A stretch of 64,000 nucleotides of DNA from Lentisphaerota bacterium (GCA_016188985.1 JACPGM010000006.1:1-64000), one strand, 5' to 3'; numbered from the stretch's first letter, positions 33,865 to 42,632 are shown. Numbers and translations: made by a program. Notes: generated by a model from the sequence alone, not told the origin.

Positions 33865-33938
33865 TTTAGATCCAGAATTGACGATCCAGGGTTCGGTACT
33901 GGATGGCCTCGGCAATATGTTCGCTTTCGATTTGATCT
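33865..33938. repeat. 74-bp direct repeat, right copy (within comM)
   Basis: This is the 3' end of comM including the stop codon (TAA, complement of 33866-33868). It is identical to 29765-29838 and marks the right border of the island. Confidence 0.92.
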
Positions 33939-35401
33939 TTTCCGGCCAAATCCGCGCTCGTCCGGGCCACTTTCAAGATGCGGTCGTAGGCCCGGGCGCT
34001 GAAGTTGAGCTCGGTAATCGCCATTTTCAACTGGGCTTGCGCATCGGGCTTGAGCTGGCAATGCTCCTTGAGTTCCTTGGCGCGCATGGCCGCGTTGCAG
34101 CGCACCTTGCGCAAGCCCTTGAACCGTTCCTGTTGAATGTGGTGGGCCGCCCGCACGCGCTCGCGGATAACAGCCGAAGACTCGCCCGTGCCGAGCGCGG
34201 CCAATTCCTGGTATTTCACCGACGGCACTTCGATGTGGATATCAATCCGGTCCAGCAGCGGCCCGGAAATCTTGTTGCGGTAGTTCTGAATCTGGAGCGG
34301 CGTGCAGCGGCAGTTATGTTTGGCGTCGCCGTAATACCCGCAAGGGCAGGGGTTCATTGCCGCTACCAGCATGAACTCGCAGGGAAACGTCAGGCTGGCC
34401 GAAGCGCGGGAAATCGTGACGGCGCCGTCTTCCAGGGGCTGGCGCAGAACCTCCAGCACGTTGCGGTGAAACTCGGGGAGTTCATCCATGAAGAGCACGC
34501 CGCGGTGGGCCAGGCTGACCTCGCCCGGCATCGGGTGCGACCCGCCGCCCAGGAGCCCGGCGTCGGAAACGGTATGATGGGGCGAACGGAACGGGCGCCG
34601 GGTAACCAGGGCCTGGCGCGGCGGCAAAGTGCCGGTAATGCTGTGGATTTTGGTCGTCTCCAGGGATTCTTCCAACGACATGAGCGGCAGAATGGAAGGC
34701 ACGCGCCTGGCCAGCATGGTCTTGCCCGTGCCGGGTGGACCAATCATCAGCAGGTTATGTCCACCGGCCACGGCCACTTCAATTGCCCGCTTGGCGTGTT
34801 CCTGGCCCTTGACCTCGGCGAAGTCCTCTTCATAGGCCAAGTGGGCTTCGAAAACCTTGGCGGCATCCACGCGATAGGGCTTAACTGCCAGACGGCCGGC
34901 GACGATTTCAGCAGCCTCGCGCAGGTTGTGAACTGGATAAACATCAATGCCTTCGGCCACAGCGGCCTCATCAGCATTATCATAAGGGACCAGAATGGCC
35001 GGACGTTTCTTTTCGCGCATGGCCATGGTAATGGGCAGAACTCCGCGCACGCGCCGCACCGCGCCGCTCAGGGCCAACTCGCCTACCAGGGCAAAACCGG
35101 CAAGCGCCTCCATCGGGATATCGCCCATCGTGGCCAGGACGCCCAGGGCGATCGGCAGGTCAAAGATCGGGCCTTCCTTCTTGATATCGGCCGGCGCCAG
35201 ATTAATGGTCAGGCGGTCTTTGGGCATCTCGAAGCCCGAATTGAGAATGGCGGTATTGACGCGGTCCTTGCTTTCCTTGACCGCCGCATCCGGTAGGCCC
35301 ACGATTACGGTCTGCGGATCGCCCCGGCCGGTGTTGACTTCGATTTCAACGGCATAAGCCTCAACGCCATAAACCGCGCCGGAATGGACTTTGGCTAACA
35401 T
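33866..35401 (-). CDS. comM: ComM/YifB family Mg-chelatase-like AAA+ ATPase
   Basis: 511 aa, the usual length. N-terminal ChlI domain ('MLAKVHSGAVYGVEAYAVEIEVNTGRGDPQTVIVGLPDAAVKESKDRV'), 'LPIALGVLATMG', Walker A GPPGTGKT (221-228), a Walker B-like 'GVLFMDELPEF', the zinc-ribbon-like 'CPCGYYGDAKHNCRC' and the C-terminal helical 'AYDRILKVARTSADLAGKDQI'. In other bacteria ComM is a hexameric helicase that promotes branch migration during natural transformation. Both ends are disturbed by insertions: the 3' end is duplicated (74 bp) around the neighbouring island, and the start is duplicated upstream with a short leader ORF. The current ATG has no Shine-Dalgarno of its own. Confidence 0.92.
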   Translation of the reverse strand: MLAKVHSGAVYGVEAYAVEIEVNTGRGDPQTVIVGLPDAAVKESKDRVNTAILNSGFEMPKDRLTINLAPADIKKEGPIFDLPIALGVLATMGDIPMEALAGFALVGELALSGAVRRVRGVLPITMAMREKKRPAILVPYDNADEAAVAEGIDVYPVHNLREAAEIVAGRLAVKPYRVDAAKVFEAHLAYEEDFAEVKGQEHAKRAIEVAVAGGHNLLMIGPPGTGKTMLARRVPSILPLMSLEESLETTKIHSITGTLPPRQALVTRRPFRSPHHTVSDAGLLGGGSHPMPGEVSLAHRGVLFMDELPEFHRNVLEVLRQPLEDGAVTISRASASLTFPCEFMLVAAMNPCPCGYYGDAKHNCRCTPLQIQNYRNKISGPLLDRIDIHIEVPSVKYQELAALGTGESSAVIRERVRAAHHIQQERFKGLRKVRCNAAMRAKELKEHCQLKPDAQAQLKMAITELNFSARAYDRILKVARTSADLAGKDQIESEHIAEAIQYRTLDRQFWI

Positions 35402-35481
35402 ATATGTCCATTAAAACGAATCAACCGGAACTTGTCCCCCGTAGCTATTTCAAGCGAAGGGGGATGGACTTTGGCAAGCAT
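35395..35481 (-). other. Short leader ORF made from a duplicated comM start
   Basis: An ATG at 35481 preceded by AGGA at good spacing opens a 28-codon frame (MLAKVHPPSLEIATGDKFRL...) whose first six residues equal ComM's. The DNA at 35464-35481 matches the comM start (35384-35401) at 16 of 18 bases. The intervening stretch has a CCCCCGTAGC...GCGAAGGGGG palindrome. The leader's TAG stop overlaps the comM ATG (ATGTTAG), so reinitiation is possible. Too short for the ORF track. Confidence 0.7.
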
Positions 35482-35498
35482 CAATTAAGTCCTGGCAA

Positions 35499-35723
35499 TT
35501 ATGCGTATTCGAACACGGGCGCCGTCCGTTTGGGTTGCGGCTGGTGTTTCAAAAGTTGTTCAATATGCCGAATGGTCTCTGGGGTCAGGAGCGCATCCCC
35601 GCAATCCGAACAGACGTCGGCGGGAACATCCTCAATAACGATGACGGCTTTCTTGCGTTGAACCGTATGAACAATAAGGCGATGTTCATACTCGCCAGGG
35701 CAACCTTTAATTGTGCATTTCAT
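35499..35723 (-). CDS. YgiT-type zinc finger protein
   Basis: 74 aa. Cys3, Cys8 and the pair C-S-D-C (about 38-41) flank 'VIVIEDVPADVCSDCGDALLTPETIRHIEQLLK', the pattern of the YgiT/MqsA N-terminal zinc finger family. Such proteins usually pair with a small DUF4258 or MqsR-type toxin just upstream and often carry a DNA-binding domain. Here no partner ORF is visible on either side and the protein stops after the zinc finger, so it may be an orphan antitoxin remnant. It shares its strand with comM and sits just upstream of it. Confidence 0.8.
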   Translation of the reverse strand: MKCTIKGCPGEYEHRLIVHTVQRKKAVIVIEDVPADVCSDCGDALLTPETIRHIEQLLKHQPQPKRTAPVFEYA

Positions 35724-35824
35724 GATCTATTCCTTTCCATCAAAGATTCTGGGCAAAGTCTATCCAGCAATTCCATGGTTGCCGTCGGCGGGTCGCCTCG
35801 GATTGCGTCGACAGGTTACTACTG

Positions 35825-36343
35825 TTATCCGGCAACCACGTTTTTCCGGCAGTCTTCGCCGAATAAAGCTAAAGCTTTGTTGGCGATGTTGGTTCCGAGC
35901 TTGAGGCACCTTTCCCGGTAAAGCTCTTCGGTGGGCGCCTTGCGGGATACGGCGCCAAAATGGAGGTAGGGCGGGCCCACCGTTATGCCGCCGGAGTAAA
36001 TCAACATGCCCAGCACCAGCAGCGCGGCAATTATGGTCATTTCCGCAAAACTCGCGCCACCGCCGCCGGGCCAGTTCTGCGAGGCGAAGACGCCGGCCAG
36101 CTTGCCGGAGAGCCCCTCGGGAGAACTGTCCAGAAATTTTTTCATCTGCCAACTGCAGGACCCTTCGTAAGTTGGCGCCCCGAAAATTATCGCCTTGGCC
36201 GCCTTGAGATAGGCGGTATCCACATCCTCAATCGGCATACAGCGGGCTTCAACCCCGCTCACGGCCTCGCAACCTTGCCGGACGAGCTCTGCCATTTTTT
36301 GCGTATTGCCGGTTTCCGAGTGATAGATAATGGCGACTTTCAC
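35825..36343 (-). CDS. Flavodoxin-family protein (WrbA/FMN-reductase-like)
   Basis: About 172 aa. The start is the GTG at 36343, preceded by AAAGGAG at good spacing ('VKVAIIYHSETGNTQKMAELV'); the longer ATG frame lacks a ribosome-binding site and continues upstream of the family's first strand. The FMN-phosphate loop (S-E-T-G-N-T) and 'IIFGAPTYEGSCSWQMKKFLDS' are typical, and 'FASQNWPGGGGASFAEM' matches the flavodoxin-fold NAD(P)H oxidoreductases. It likely shuttles electrons or reduces quinones or oxidised compounds. A related gene lies at 47165-47725. It is next to DUF202 and PHP genes, without a clear common pathway. Confidence 0.85.
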   Translation of the reverse strand: MKVAIIYHSETGNTQKMAELVRQGCEAVSGVEARCMPIEDVDTAYLKAAKAIIFGAPTYEGSCSWQMKKFLDSSPEGLSGKLAGVFASQNWPGGGGASFAEMTIIAALLVLGMLIYSGGITVGPPYLHFGAVSRKAPTEELYRERCLKLGTNIANKALALFGEDCRKNVVAG

Positions 36344-36378
36344 TGAATAATTCTCCTTTCTGAGCACTAGTAGCCGTC

Positions 36379-36705
36379 TTATGGCTCGGCCGGCGCAGGG
36401 CAGCTTTTGGCATCCTGCTTTGACTGATTGCGCACGAGACAAATGGCGCGATTCATCCGCCGGAATCTGGTCAAGCCGACCAATCCGGCAATGATGCCGG
36501 TGGGCAGACAGGCCAGTCCTACGCCCCAGAACCAGCCTACGCTGGCGAAATGCATAATCGTTACACCGGCGATCAATAGAGCAACGCCGGCGCGCAGGTA
36601 GGCCAGCAGCGTTCGTTCGTTGGCCAGGAGTGTCCGATCAATAGCCAGCTCATCGCGCAAGATCAGGTTGCTGCCGTTAAATTTCGAATAAGGCGAAGTT
36701 TTCAT
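36379..36705 (-). CDS. DUF202 membrane protein
   Basis: About 108 aa from the ATG at 36705 (MKTSPYSKFNGSNLIL). 'LANERTLLAYLRAGVALLIAGVTI' is the DUF202 signature (N-E-R-T-x-L-A-x-x-R), followed by a second hydrophobic segment ('VGWFWGVGLACLPTGIIAGLVGL') and a basic tail. The family is of unknown function, with small inner-membrane proteins of about 100-130 aa. It is 35 bp upstream of the flavodoxin gene's start and probably cotranscribed with it. Confidence 0.85.
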   Translation of the reverse strand: MKTSPYSKFNGSNLILRDELAIDRTLLANERTLLAYLRAGVALLIAGVTIMHFASVGWFWGVGLACLPTGIIAGLVGLTRFRRMNRAICLVRNQSKQDAKSCPAPAEP

Positions 36706-36785
36706 AGCTTTTTCTTGGCGGGAATTATGGCGTTCAGCCTCTCCGCTGACAAGCGCAAACAATCCGATGTTAAGGTGAAGTGGGC

Positions 36786-37604
36786 TCAGGGAGCGCAGGG
36801 CGACCCGAAATGGCCCTTGGTTTTGCCGCCCATGGCAGGCGCGGAAGACGGGCGCCAGATGCGCTCGGCGCTCAGTCCCAGTTGGGCGGCAACCTGCCAG
36901 GCCGCGCGGATGGCTTGCAAGCGGCCGATGTTATGGGCATCCGAGCCCAGCGCGAAGCAGGCGCCTTCGGCGGCCACGGCCGCCAGGAAGTCAATGTATT
37001 CTTTAACAAACCGGTCGCTATAGTCTTTATTCTCAAGGTTGGCAGTGGCATTGATCTCGATGGCCGTGCCGGTTTCCTTGGCCACCTGGCCAAGTTCGCG
37101 CGCGTAACTCTCGGGCACGGCTTGCATTGAGTCAAACCATGGCCAACCTTTGCCGGTAAACTCAACCTTGTGGAACCAATAGGGATGCACGAGCACGTCA
37201 ACCAGCGCCTCGCGGCAGGTTCTGAGGTGATGACGATGCTGAATATCCACGATCTTTTTCAGATCATAAGTGTTCAGATATGAGTTGTGAATGCCGCCGA
37301 TGGCAAACTGAAACCCGTATTGCTCTTTGATTTCCGCGCTGTAGGCAAAGCCGCCGTCCACGGTGAGAAAATTCAGTTCTACGCCAAAATAAATTGCTAT
37401 CTCAGTATCCAGCGCTTCAATGTCCTGGCGGATCGGCTTGTGCAGGGGAAGACGATCCAGGGAGTTTAAGTGATCGGTTATGCCCAGGGACCTTACCCCG
37501 AGTTGTTCGCATTCGCGCGCGATAGCCGGAACTTCCATGGTGCCATCGGCGCAGCCCAGGTACTTGGTGTGAATGTGAAAATCGTAGCGTGGTATGTCAG
37601 TCAT
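36786..37604 (-). CDS. PHP-domain phosphoesterase (histidinol-phosphatase-like)
   Basis: 272 aa from the ATG at 37604 (MTDIPRYDFHIHTKY). 'YDFHIHTKYLGCADG' gives the first H-x-H metal pair, 'LGITDHLN' the second site, 'DVLVHPYW' a further His, and 'FALGSDAHNIGRL' the C-terminal D-x-H. This is the full metal constellation of the PHP superfamily, which includes HisK-type histidinol phosphatases and nucleotide phosphoesterases. Substrate unknown; there are no his genes nearby, so an assignment to histidine synthesis is not supported. Confidence 0.85.
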   Translation of the reverse strand: MTDIPRYDFHIHTKYLGCADGTMEVPAIARECEQLGVRSLGITDHLNSLDRLPLHKPIRQDIEALDTEIAIYFGVELNFLTVDGGFAYSAEIKEQYGFQFAIGGIHNSYLNTYDLKKIVDIQHRHHLRTCREALVDVLVHPYWFHKVEFTGKGWPWFDSMQAVPESYARELGQVAKETGTAIEINATANLENKDYSDRFVKEYIDFLAAVAAEGACFALGSDAHNIGRLQAIRAAWQVAAQLGLSAERIWRPSSAPAMGGKTKGHFGSPCAP

Positions 37605-37869
37605 AGTATGTTCTCTTTTTTTTGATTGCCTTCCACCGGTCTCCGGCCGCGCAGTCAATTCCGCACTGCGGCCGGCCTGGGTTTCGGTTTATTCCGTGAA
37701 GTCGTAGACATTCCTGACCAGCGGCATTCTGTCAACCGAAAAATTGCGAAAGCCATTTTTGCGCTTGAAAGTTTTGTGTTGTTCGCTGAAAAGGAACGGT
37801 CTAAGTTGTTGCTGATAAGACTTGAAGGGGATACAGGGCGTCGCGCTTGCGGCGACCAGGATGATTTCA

Positions 37870-39858
37870 ATGGCAGTAAGGCATGTCTTGCTTTGGATGA
37901 TCGGAGGAATGCTGGTTTCCTCCGCCCAGGCCATCTCTTATCGGGAATGGGCCTCTTTACCTTCTCAGGAGGTCTCTCCCATATCCATCGTGCTGGAGCC
38001 AGCAGCCACTAGCCTCGTTCATGAAACCACTACCACTATAGAGGTTTGGTCCGGTAATCGTCGGCAACACCATAAAGTGCCTAAGCGGCCTTTGGGCGGC
38101 TATCTGGGCCAAATTATCATTCAGCAGCGCGAAGGCGTGCGTCTGCAGTATCCCCTGACCCTTACTCTTTTGTTCCCCAGTGTGGAGAAAGACGATTTGC
38201 TCCCACTTGCCGAGTCGTCAGAAGCAGTTGCTTTCCATTTGCCGATGGGCTTGTTGAATCCTGATGCGCCTTTGCGGGCGGCACGGTTCCGGCGCAACAT
38301 CCGCCTTGATACCCCGACTTCTTCCGGCCGGATAACTGTACCGCTGCTCTTGTCGAATATATATGAGAGGAGAGGCCTGCGTTTGCCCACTCCTAATATT
38401 CTGTCCTGCCTGTGTGAGGTAAGCGATGCCCGCGGAACTGTCCTGGCACGGAAGCAGCTTGTGGAACTATACAATCCGAACGGATATGTTAGCTCAGAGG
38501 ACGGCGCATGGGTTATGAATGAGCCGGAAGCCGACCGCTACCTGCGCGAAAACGCCGGAATAAATCGCCTGCTAACGGTCACGGAGATCCCTACAACGAT
38601 GGAGCCATATACTGAAATTGACGCTTTATGGCTCTCGGCGGAAGCAGTGCGTTCTGTTGCGTTAACGCCCGCGATGTTGCGGCGCCTGATATTGATGGGC
38701 GTCTGGATTTATGGTCGTGCTGAAACCGTGTCCAATCTGGTAGGGGCGGCTGGTCTTGACGGCCCCGGCGCGGTGCTCATGGGAGGCATCCAGGCGCCAG
38801 TCGAAAAGGTGGAGCGTGGTCGTTCCCGTCCGCACACTTACGGGCAGGCATTTGGGAGTCCCGCTTTTTATCCGGACCGTAAGAACACAAACGCCGTGCC
38901 GGTCATGAACAACCAGAATGATTTGTTCGATCCGCTCAAGCGCCGGTATCTTGGCTGGACGATTAGTATCCTGAGCTTGTTTTTTGCCGTGGCCTGTATC
39001 GGCATGCCGGTGGCATTCTGGCGACTCAAGGGCTCGCGGCGTCTGATTCTCTGGTGGCTTATCCCGGCCGTTACCGTGGTGATCAGCGTTGTGGGATTGG
39101 TCGGCGGCGGGTGGTTTCTACCGCGACAGTCGCGGTGCGACATCACGGAATACCGCTTCGCGGTTGCCGGCTGGCCCGAGGTGTTTTGCCATAGCGTCAA
39201 CCGGTTGCTGACTTTTGAGGATCGGGAAGTAAATTGGAAGCTGCCGCGGCAAAGCTTTACGGTGCCCATGGAGCACCATAGCTTGTTTAAGGGGTTTGCC
39301 CACCGACAGTGGATTGATGAAACGCCGGACTTTGTGATGCATGGCAGCGGCGGATTGAAACGTGGGCAGATCAGCGTGAATGAAACAGCCTTTTTTCGCT
39401 CTCTGCCTATTCCTGTGGCCATTAACCAGACAACAAACCCGCCTAAGCTGAAGGCCTTGGTGCCTTTGCATCAGGTGCATGTGTGGGAACATGGAGCCTG
39501 GTATAAATTGGGAACCTTGGCGCCAGGACAGGCCGTTGACTGGTCGCATAGTGCGAAAACCCATAGGTTCCTGGGTATTCCGGAACGTATCAGCGAATGT
39601 TTCCCCAGTTATCATTACAAGCCCGACCAAGTTCCCTGCAAGAATTGTGGAAAGATCCATGAAGGCGATAAAGACATGGCCGAGGTGTTCAGCAACCGCT
39701 GGGTAGTAGCGGCGCTGGCGACCGAGCCCGCTGAAGTTCAACCGATGTTTAAGAATGCTCAGGTTGAATCCCGCGTCGTCTGGTTTATCCATATCCCCTT
39801 AGATACAAAAGCAGGGATCCATGGTAAGAACTTAGCGGAGTTCCATGATGCCAATTAA
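37870..39858 (+). CDS. Membrane protein of unknown function linked to ABC exporter
   Basis: 662 aa, not recognised. ATG at 37870 is preferred (AGGA at 8-nt spacing; a clean signal peptide MAVRHVLLWMIGGMLVSSAQA). A large extracytoplasmic region follows, then two membrane helices about 380-435 ('ILSLFFAVACIGMPVAFW' and 'WWLIPAVTVVISVVGLVGGGWF'). The C-terminal part is again soluble, with a Cys pair ('VPCKNCGKIHEG'). It overlaps the ABC ATPase gene by 14 bp and the ATPase overlaps the permease, so the three form one translationally coupled unit. By analogy with ABC-2 clusters in this phylum group it could be an accessory or regulator of the exporter. This is inference. Confidence 0.65.
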   Translation: MAVRHVLLWMIGGMLVSSAQAISYREWASLPSQEVSPISIVLEPAATSLVHETTTTIEVWSGNRRQHHKVPKRPLGGYLGQIIIQQREGVRLQYPLTLTLLFPSVEKDDLLPLAESSEAVAFHLPMGLLNPDAPLRAARFRRNIRLDTPTSSGRITVPLLLSNIYERRGLRLPTPNILSCLCEVSDARGTVLARKQLVELYNPNGYVSSEDGAWVMNEPEADRYLRENAGINRLLTVTEIPTTMEPYTEIDALWLSAEAVRSVALTPAMLRRLILMGVWIYGRAETVSNLVGAAGLDGPGAVLMGGIQAPVEKVERGRSRPHTYGQAFGSPAFYPDRKNTNAVPVMNNQNDLFDPLKRRYLGWTISILSLFFAVACIGMPVAFWRLKGSRRLILWWLIPAVTVVISVVGLVGGGWFLPRQSRCDITEYRFAVAGWPEVFCHSVNRLLTFEDREVNWKLPRQSFTVPMEHHSLFKGFAHRQWIDETPDFVMHGSGGLKRGQISVNETAFFRSLPIPVAINQTTNPPKLKALVPLHQVHVWEHGAWYKLGTLAPGQAVDWSHSAKTHRFLGIPERISECFPSYHYKPDQVPCKNCGKIHEGDKDMAEVFSNRWVVAALATEPAEVQPMFKNAQVESRVVWFIHIPLDTKAGIHGKNLAEFHDAN

Positions 39859-40837
39859 CCCCGCTACACTGGTTCTTTCGGACATTCGCAAAACCTATCC
39901 GAATGGTATTGAAGCGCTGCGTGGTGTTTCGCTGAAAGTTCGACCGGGCGAAGTGTTCGGACTCGTCGGTCCCAATGGCGCGGGTAAAACCACGCTGCTG
40001 AAAGTGGCCAGCGGCCTGTTGTTCCCTGAGACTGGAACTGTCGTTTGCGATGGCCGGGATATTACCCGGCATCCGAAACAGGCGGCGGCATTCATTGGGC
40101 TCATGCCGGATCCGCTGGGTGTCTACACGGATGTATCGGCGTGGGAATATCTGGAATTTTTTGCCCGACTGCAGGCTATTCCCTTAAACCAGATCAAAGG
40201 CAGAATAGATGCGGCCGTTGACTTGATGGGCTTGAGACCATGGTTGGCGGATGAAGTTGAAACACTCTCGGCCGGTTGGCAGCGGCGCCTGGCCTTGGGT
40301 CGCGTCTTGCTGGCGGATACCCCGGTGCTGCTCCTGGACGAGCCGGCGGCCGGCCTGGATGTTTCCGCGCGCAGCGAACTCCTGGGCTTGGTGCGCCGGC
40401 TGGCGGAAAGCGGGCGTACGCTGATTGTATCGTCGCATATTCTCCCTGAACTGGAACAGTTGGCTGACCGGTTTGCCATCATCAATCAGGGCCGCTGGGT
40501 GAACGCAGCGCCGGATCAACCGTTTTTCACGCGCGCGGAACTCCAGCGCGGTTTTTCAACCGCGCGCTGGCGCCTGCGATGCAATCGGCCAGCCGACGCT
40601 GTTCAGACACTTTCCCGCCTGGGACTCGACGCCCACTCTGAAGCAGATATATTGACCTTTGCTTCTGCTGACGAAGCCGTTGCCGCGCGCGCGCTGCGAG
40701 CCGTGATTGACAGTAATGTGGATGTCTATGAGTTTCAGCGCCAGCAGGTTGAACTAACCGAACTGGTGTTGCAGGTTCTTCGGCAGGAGAATTGGTCAAC
40801 CGACGGCGCTGTGCCGCCGGTGAGGAGCCGGATATGA
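39845..40837 (+). CDS. ABC transporter ATP-binding protein
   Basis: 330 aa. Walker A GPNGAGKTT at about residues 39-47, signature LSAGWQRRLALGR around 140-152, Walker B VLLLDEPAAGLD around 155-166, and an H-loop SSHILPE at about 197-203. The C-terminal extension of about 90 residues is typical of ABC-2 exporter ATPases. It overlaps the upstream membrane protein gene (14 bp) and, by ATGA, the permease gene. It would drive an export process at the inner membrane; cargo unknown. Confidence 0.9.
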   Translation: MMPINPATLVLSDIRKTYPNGIEALRGVSLKVRPGEVFGLVGPNGAGKTTLLKVASGLLFPETGTVVCDGRDITRHPKQAAAFIGLMPDPLGVYTDVSAWEYLEFFARLQAIPLNQIKGRIDAAVDLMGLRPWLADEVETLSAGWQRRLALGRVLLADTPVLLLDEPAAGLDVSARSELLGLVRRLAESGRTLIVSSHILPELEQLADRFAIINQGRWVNAAPDQPFFTRAELQRGFSTARWRLRCNRPADAVQTLSRLGLDAHSEADILTFASADEAVAARALRAVIDSNVDVYEFQRQQVELTELVLQVLRQENWSTDGAVPPVRSRI

Positions 40838-41637
40838 TGAATCCGTTATATTGGCTTGAAGTTCGCGTCCGTGCGCGTGAAAAGCGCCTATGGATGCTGG
40901 CCTTGTTCCTTGTTGTAACCTTGACAATCATCGGCGGGTGCGTGTTGGCGCTTGAGGCGATTCACGATTTGAGCACCGAACCGCTCACTATCGGTGAAAC
41001 GCTTACCTGGTCCGTATTGTTTTGCCAGGCCGGCCTGCTGGTGATTCTGGCGCCGCTGGCTACGGCCGGCCGAATCTCCCAGGAGCGGGAGCAGCGCACG
41101 CTGGCCGCCCTGATTAATTCGCCGGCCAGCGCTCCGCGCATCGCGCTGGGCAAACTGTGGGGGGCCTGGACGTTCGTTATTTGGCTTGGCCTGTTGGTGT
41201 TGCCATTTCTTTTTGTCGCCACGCTGTGGGGTGGGCCATCCTGGAAGTTAATCGTCGGATGCGTCGGCTTGAACCTGCTGGCGGGACTGGTTTTGTCGGC
41301 ATTGTCGCTTGGCATTTCGGGACTTTTCGGCCGCTCGCTGACCGCTTACCTGGTTACCGGGACTTTCCTGTTTGGTTGGATAGCGATCCTGCCGCTGATC
41401 GGCTCACTGGTCTTATCACTGGTTCAGGATCAAGACCCGGCCTTTCATGAATATATTATGTACCTGACAATGTATTTTAACCCGTTTTTCCCATTGATCA
41501 CACTGACAGAATCCTATGCGGATTTGGAATTGAGCGGGCTGGCCCTTCCCTTGGTGTATGGCATAGGAATCTGGATTCTGCTGGGCATCGGCAGTCTGGG
41601 TATTGCCATGCGCAGCCTCAAGCGCGAAGTCTATTAA
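40834..41637 (+). CDS. ABC-2 type transporter permease
   Basis: About 267 aa from the ATG at 40834, which overlaps the ATPase stop (ATGA), with GAGGAG upstream; the longer ORF-track start is inside the ATPase. Six hydrophobic helices are visible ('LALFLVVTLTIIGGCVLAL', 'VLFCQAGLLVILAPLATAGR', 'WLGLLVLPFLFVATLWG', 'CVGLNLLAGLVLSALSLGI', 'TAYLVTGTFLFGWIAILPLI', 'IGIWILLGIGSLGIAM') and the motif 'ISQEREQRTLAALINSPAS', typical of ABC-2 permeases. It pairs with the preceding ATPase. Confidence 0.88.
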   Translation: MMNPLYWLEVRVRAREKRLWMLALFLVVTLTIIGGCVLALEAIHDLSTEPLTIGETLTWSVLFCQAGLLVILAPLATAGRISQEREQRTLAALINSPASAPRIALGKLWGAWTFVIWLGLLVLPFLFVATLWGGPSWKLIVGCVGLNLLAGLVLSALSLGISGLFGRSLTAYLVTGTFLFGWIAILPLIGSLVLSLVQDQDPAFHEYIMYLTMYFNPFFPLITLTESYADLELSGLALPLVYGIGIWILLGIGSLGIAMRSLKREVY

Positions 41638-41752
41638 ACTGTTCTTTTCGTTGTCGGCGCTGCTTTGATTATTTTAGTGCTTGTGCGCGGAAAGGCTTCC
41701 GGGTATCTTTACAACGATTGCTTGTTGACCATCTTAGTTATAGGAGAAGCAA

Positions 41753-42571
41753 ATGAAGGCAAAAAGATTGGGACTGCTCATTACGGCGGCGTTGGCAATG
41801 GCCGGTGGCGGCTGGGCGCAAAGCGAATCCATGCGGCCGCTCTACACGCGCGAAAATCGCTTTCCCGAGAAATACAAGGCGGAGATCGGCACCTATGTGA
41901 ACCATGCGCAGTATGACGAGTATTTTGTTTCCCAGATTGATTCCGAGAGCTACAAGAGCGTCGCGGTGAGTAAAACCGCCGGACCTAAGCTGAAATCCAC
42001 GACCGTCGCGCCCTACGCCAAATTCGGCGTGTATGAGAACCTGACCGTTTATTCGACGGTGCCCTACAGCTTTGATAAGTCGGAGGCCAAAAAAGAGACG
42101 ACCTCCGGCTTCAATGACGTTGCCGTGGGCCTGGAACTGCTGGCCTATGAATATACTTACAAGTATCCCTGGGTTATCCCTTATATTGAAGTTACCTTTC
42201 CCAGCGGCGACGATGAGGAACACCGGGGCTTAGGCGAAGTTGACGCTATTTTCGGCGCGGCCGTTGGCACCACCACCTTTGACAAATACACCTGGGTTCT
42301 GGATGGCCGGTACGACGCCAACGCCTATGACAATGGCCGCTTTGAAGGCGCGGTGGCGTTCGTCTGGGAACTTAGCAGTCAATTTTCAGTCCTGGCGGAA
42401 GCCAAGATAATGGAGCAAGCCCCGGACAGCACCGATGATGTGCCGATCTATTTCAATGGCGGCATGTGCTATCGGCCCATCGAGCCTTTCAGCATCAACC
42501 TCTACGGCGGCGCGAGCGCCAATGCTGAGGAAGACGGCCATGGCACGCTCAAGCTGGCCTATAGCTTCTGA
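41753..42571 (+). CDS. Outer-membrane beta-barrel-like protein (putative)
   Basis: 272 aa with a signal peptide (MKAKRLGLLITAALAMAGGGWA) and a good ribosome-binding site (AGGAGA). The mature part is made of short alternating strands rich in aromatic residues ('PYAKFGVYENLTVYSTVPYSF', 'YTYKYPWVIPYIEVTFP', 'PFSINLYGGASANA') and ends in an aromatic residue ('KLAYSF'), the pattern of a Gram-negative outer-membrane barrel. The family was not named. It lies between ABC genes and may form the outer-membrane step of the export system. Confidence 0.65.
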   Translation: MKAKRLGLLITAALAMAGGGWAQSESMRPLYTRENRFPEKYKAEIGTYVNHAQYDEYFVSQIDSESYKSVAVSKTAGPKLKSTTVAPYAKFGVYENLTVYSTVPYSFDKSEAKKETTSGFNDVAVGLELLAYEYTYKYPWVIPYIEVTFPSGDDEEHRGLGEVDAIFGAAVGTTTFDKYTWVLDGRYDANAYDNGRFEGAVAFVWELSSQFSVLAEAKIMEQAPDSTDDVPIYFNGGMCYRPIEPFSINLYGGASANAEEDGHGTLKLAYSF

Positions 42572-42632
42572 GCGCTAAGCGTTTGACAGTCTGGCCGGGC
42601 AGCCGCGTTGGGTCTATCGCCATTGCACAGCC

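Noticed and set aside
33845-35296. Long plus-strand ORF (483 aa) opposite comM
   Set aside because: It is the antisense shadow of comM, which has full family motifs; the plus-strand translation has no recognisable domain and is low in complexity.
37689-37934. Minus-strand ORF of 81 aa (MAWAEETSIPP...) in front of the 662-aa membrane protein
   Set aside because: No recognised family, no ribosome-binding site, and it overlaps the signal-peptide region of the plus-strand gene; a gene remnant is possible but not supportable.
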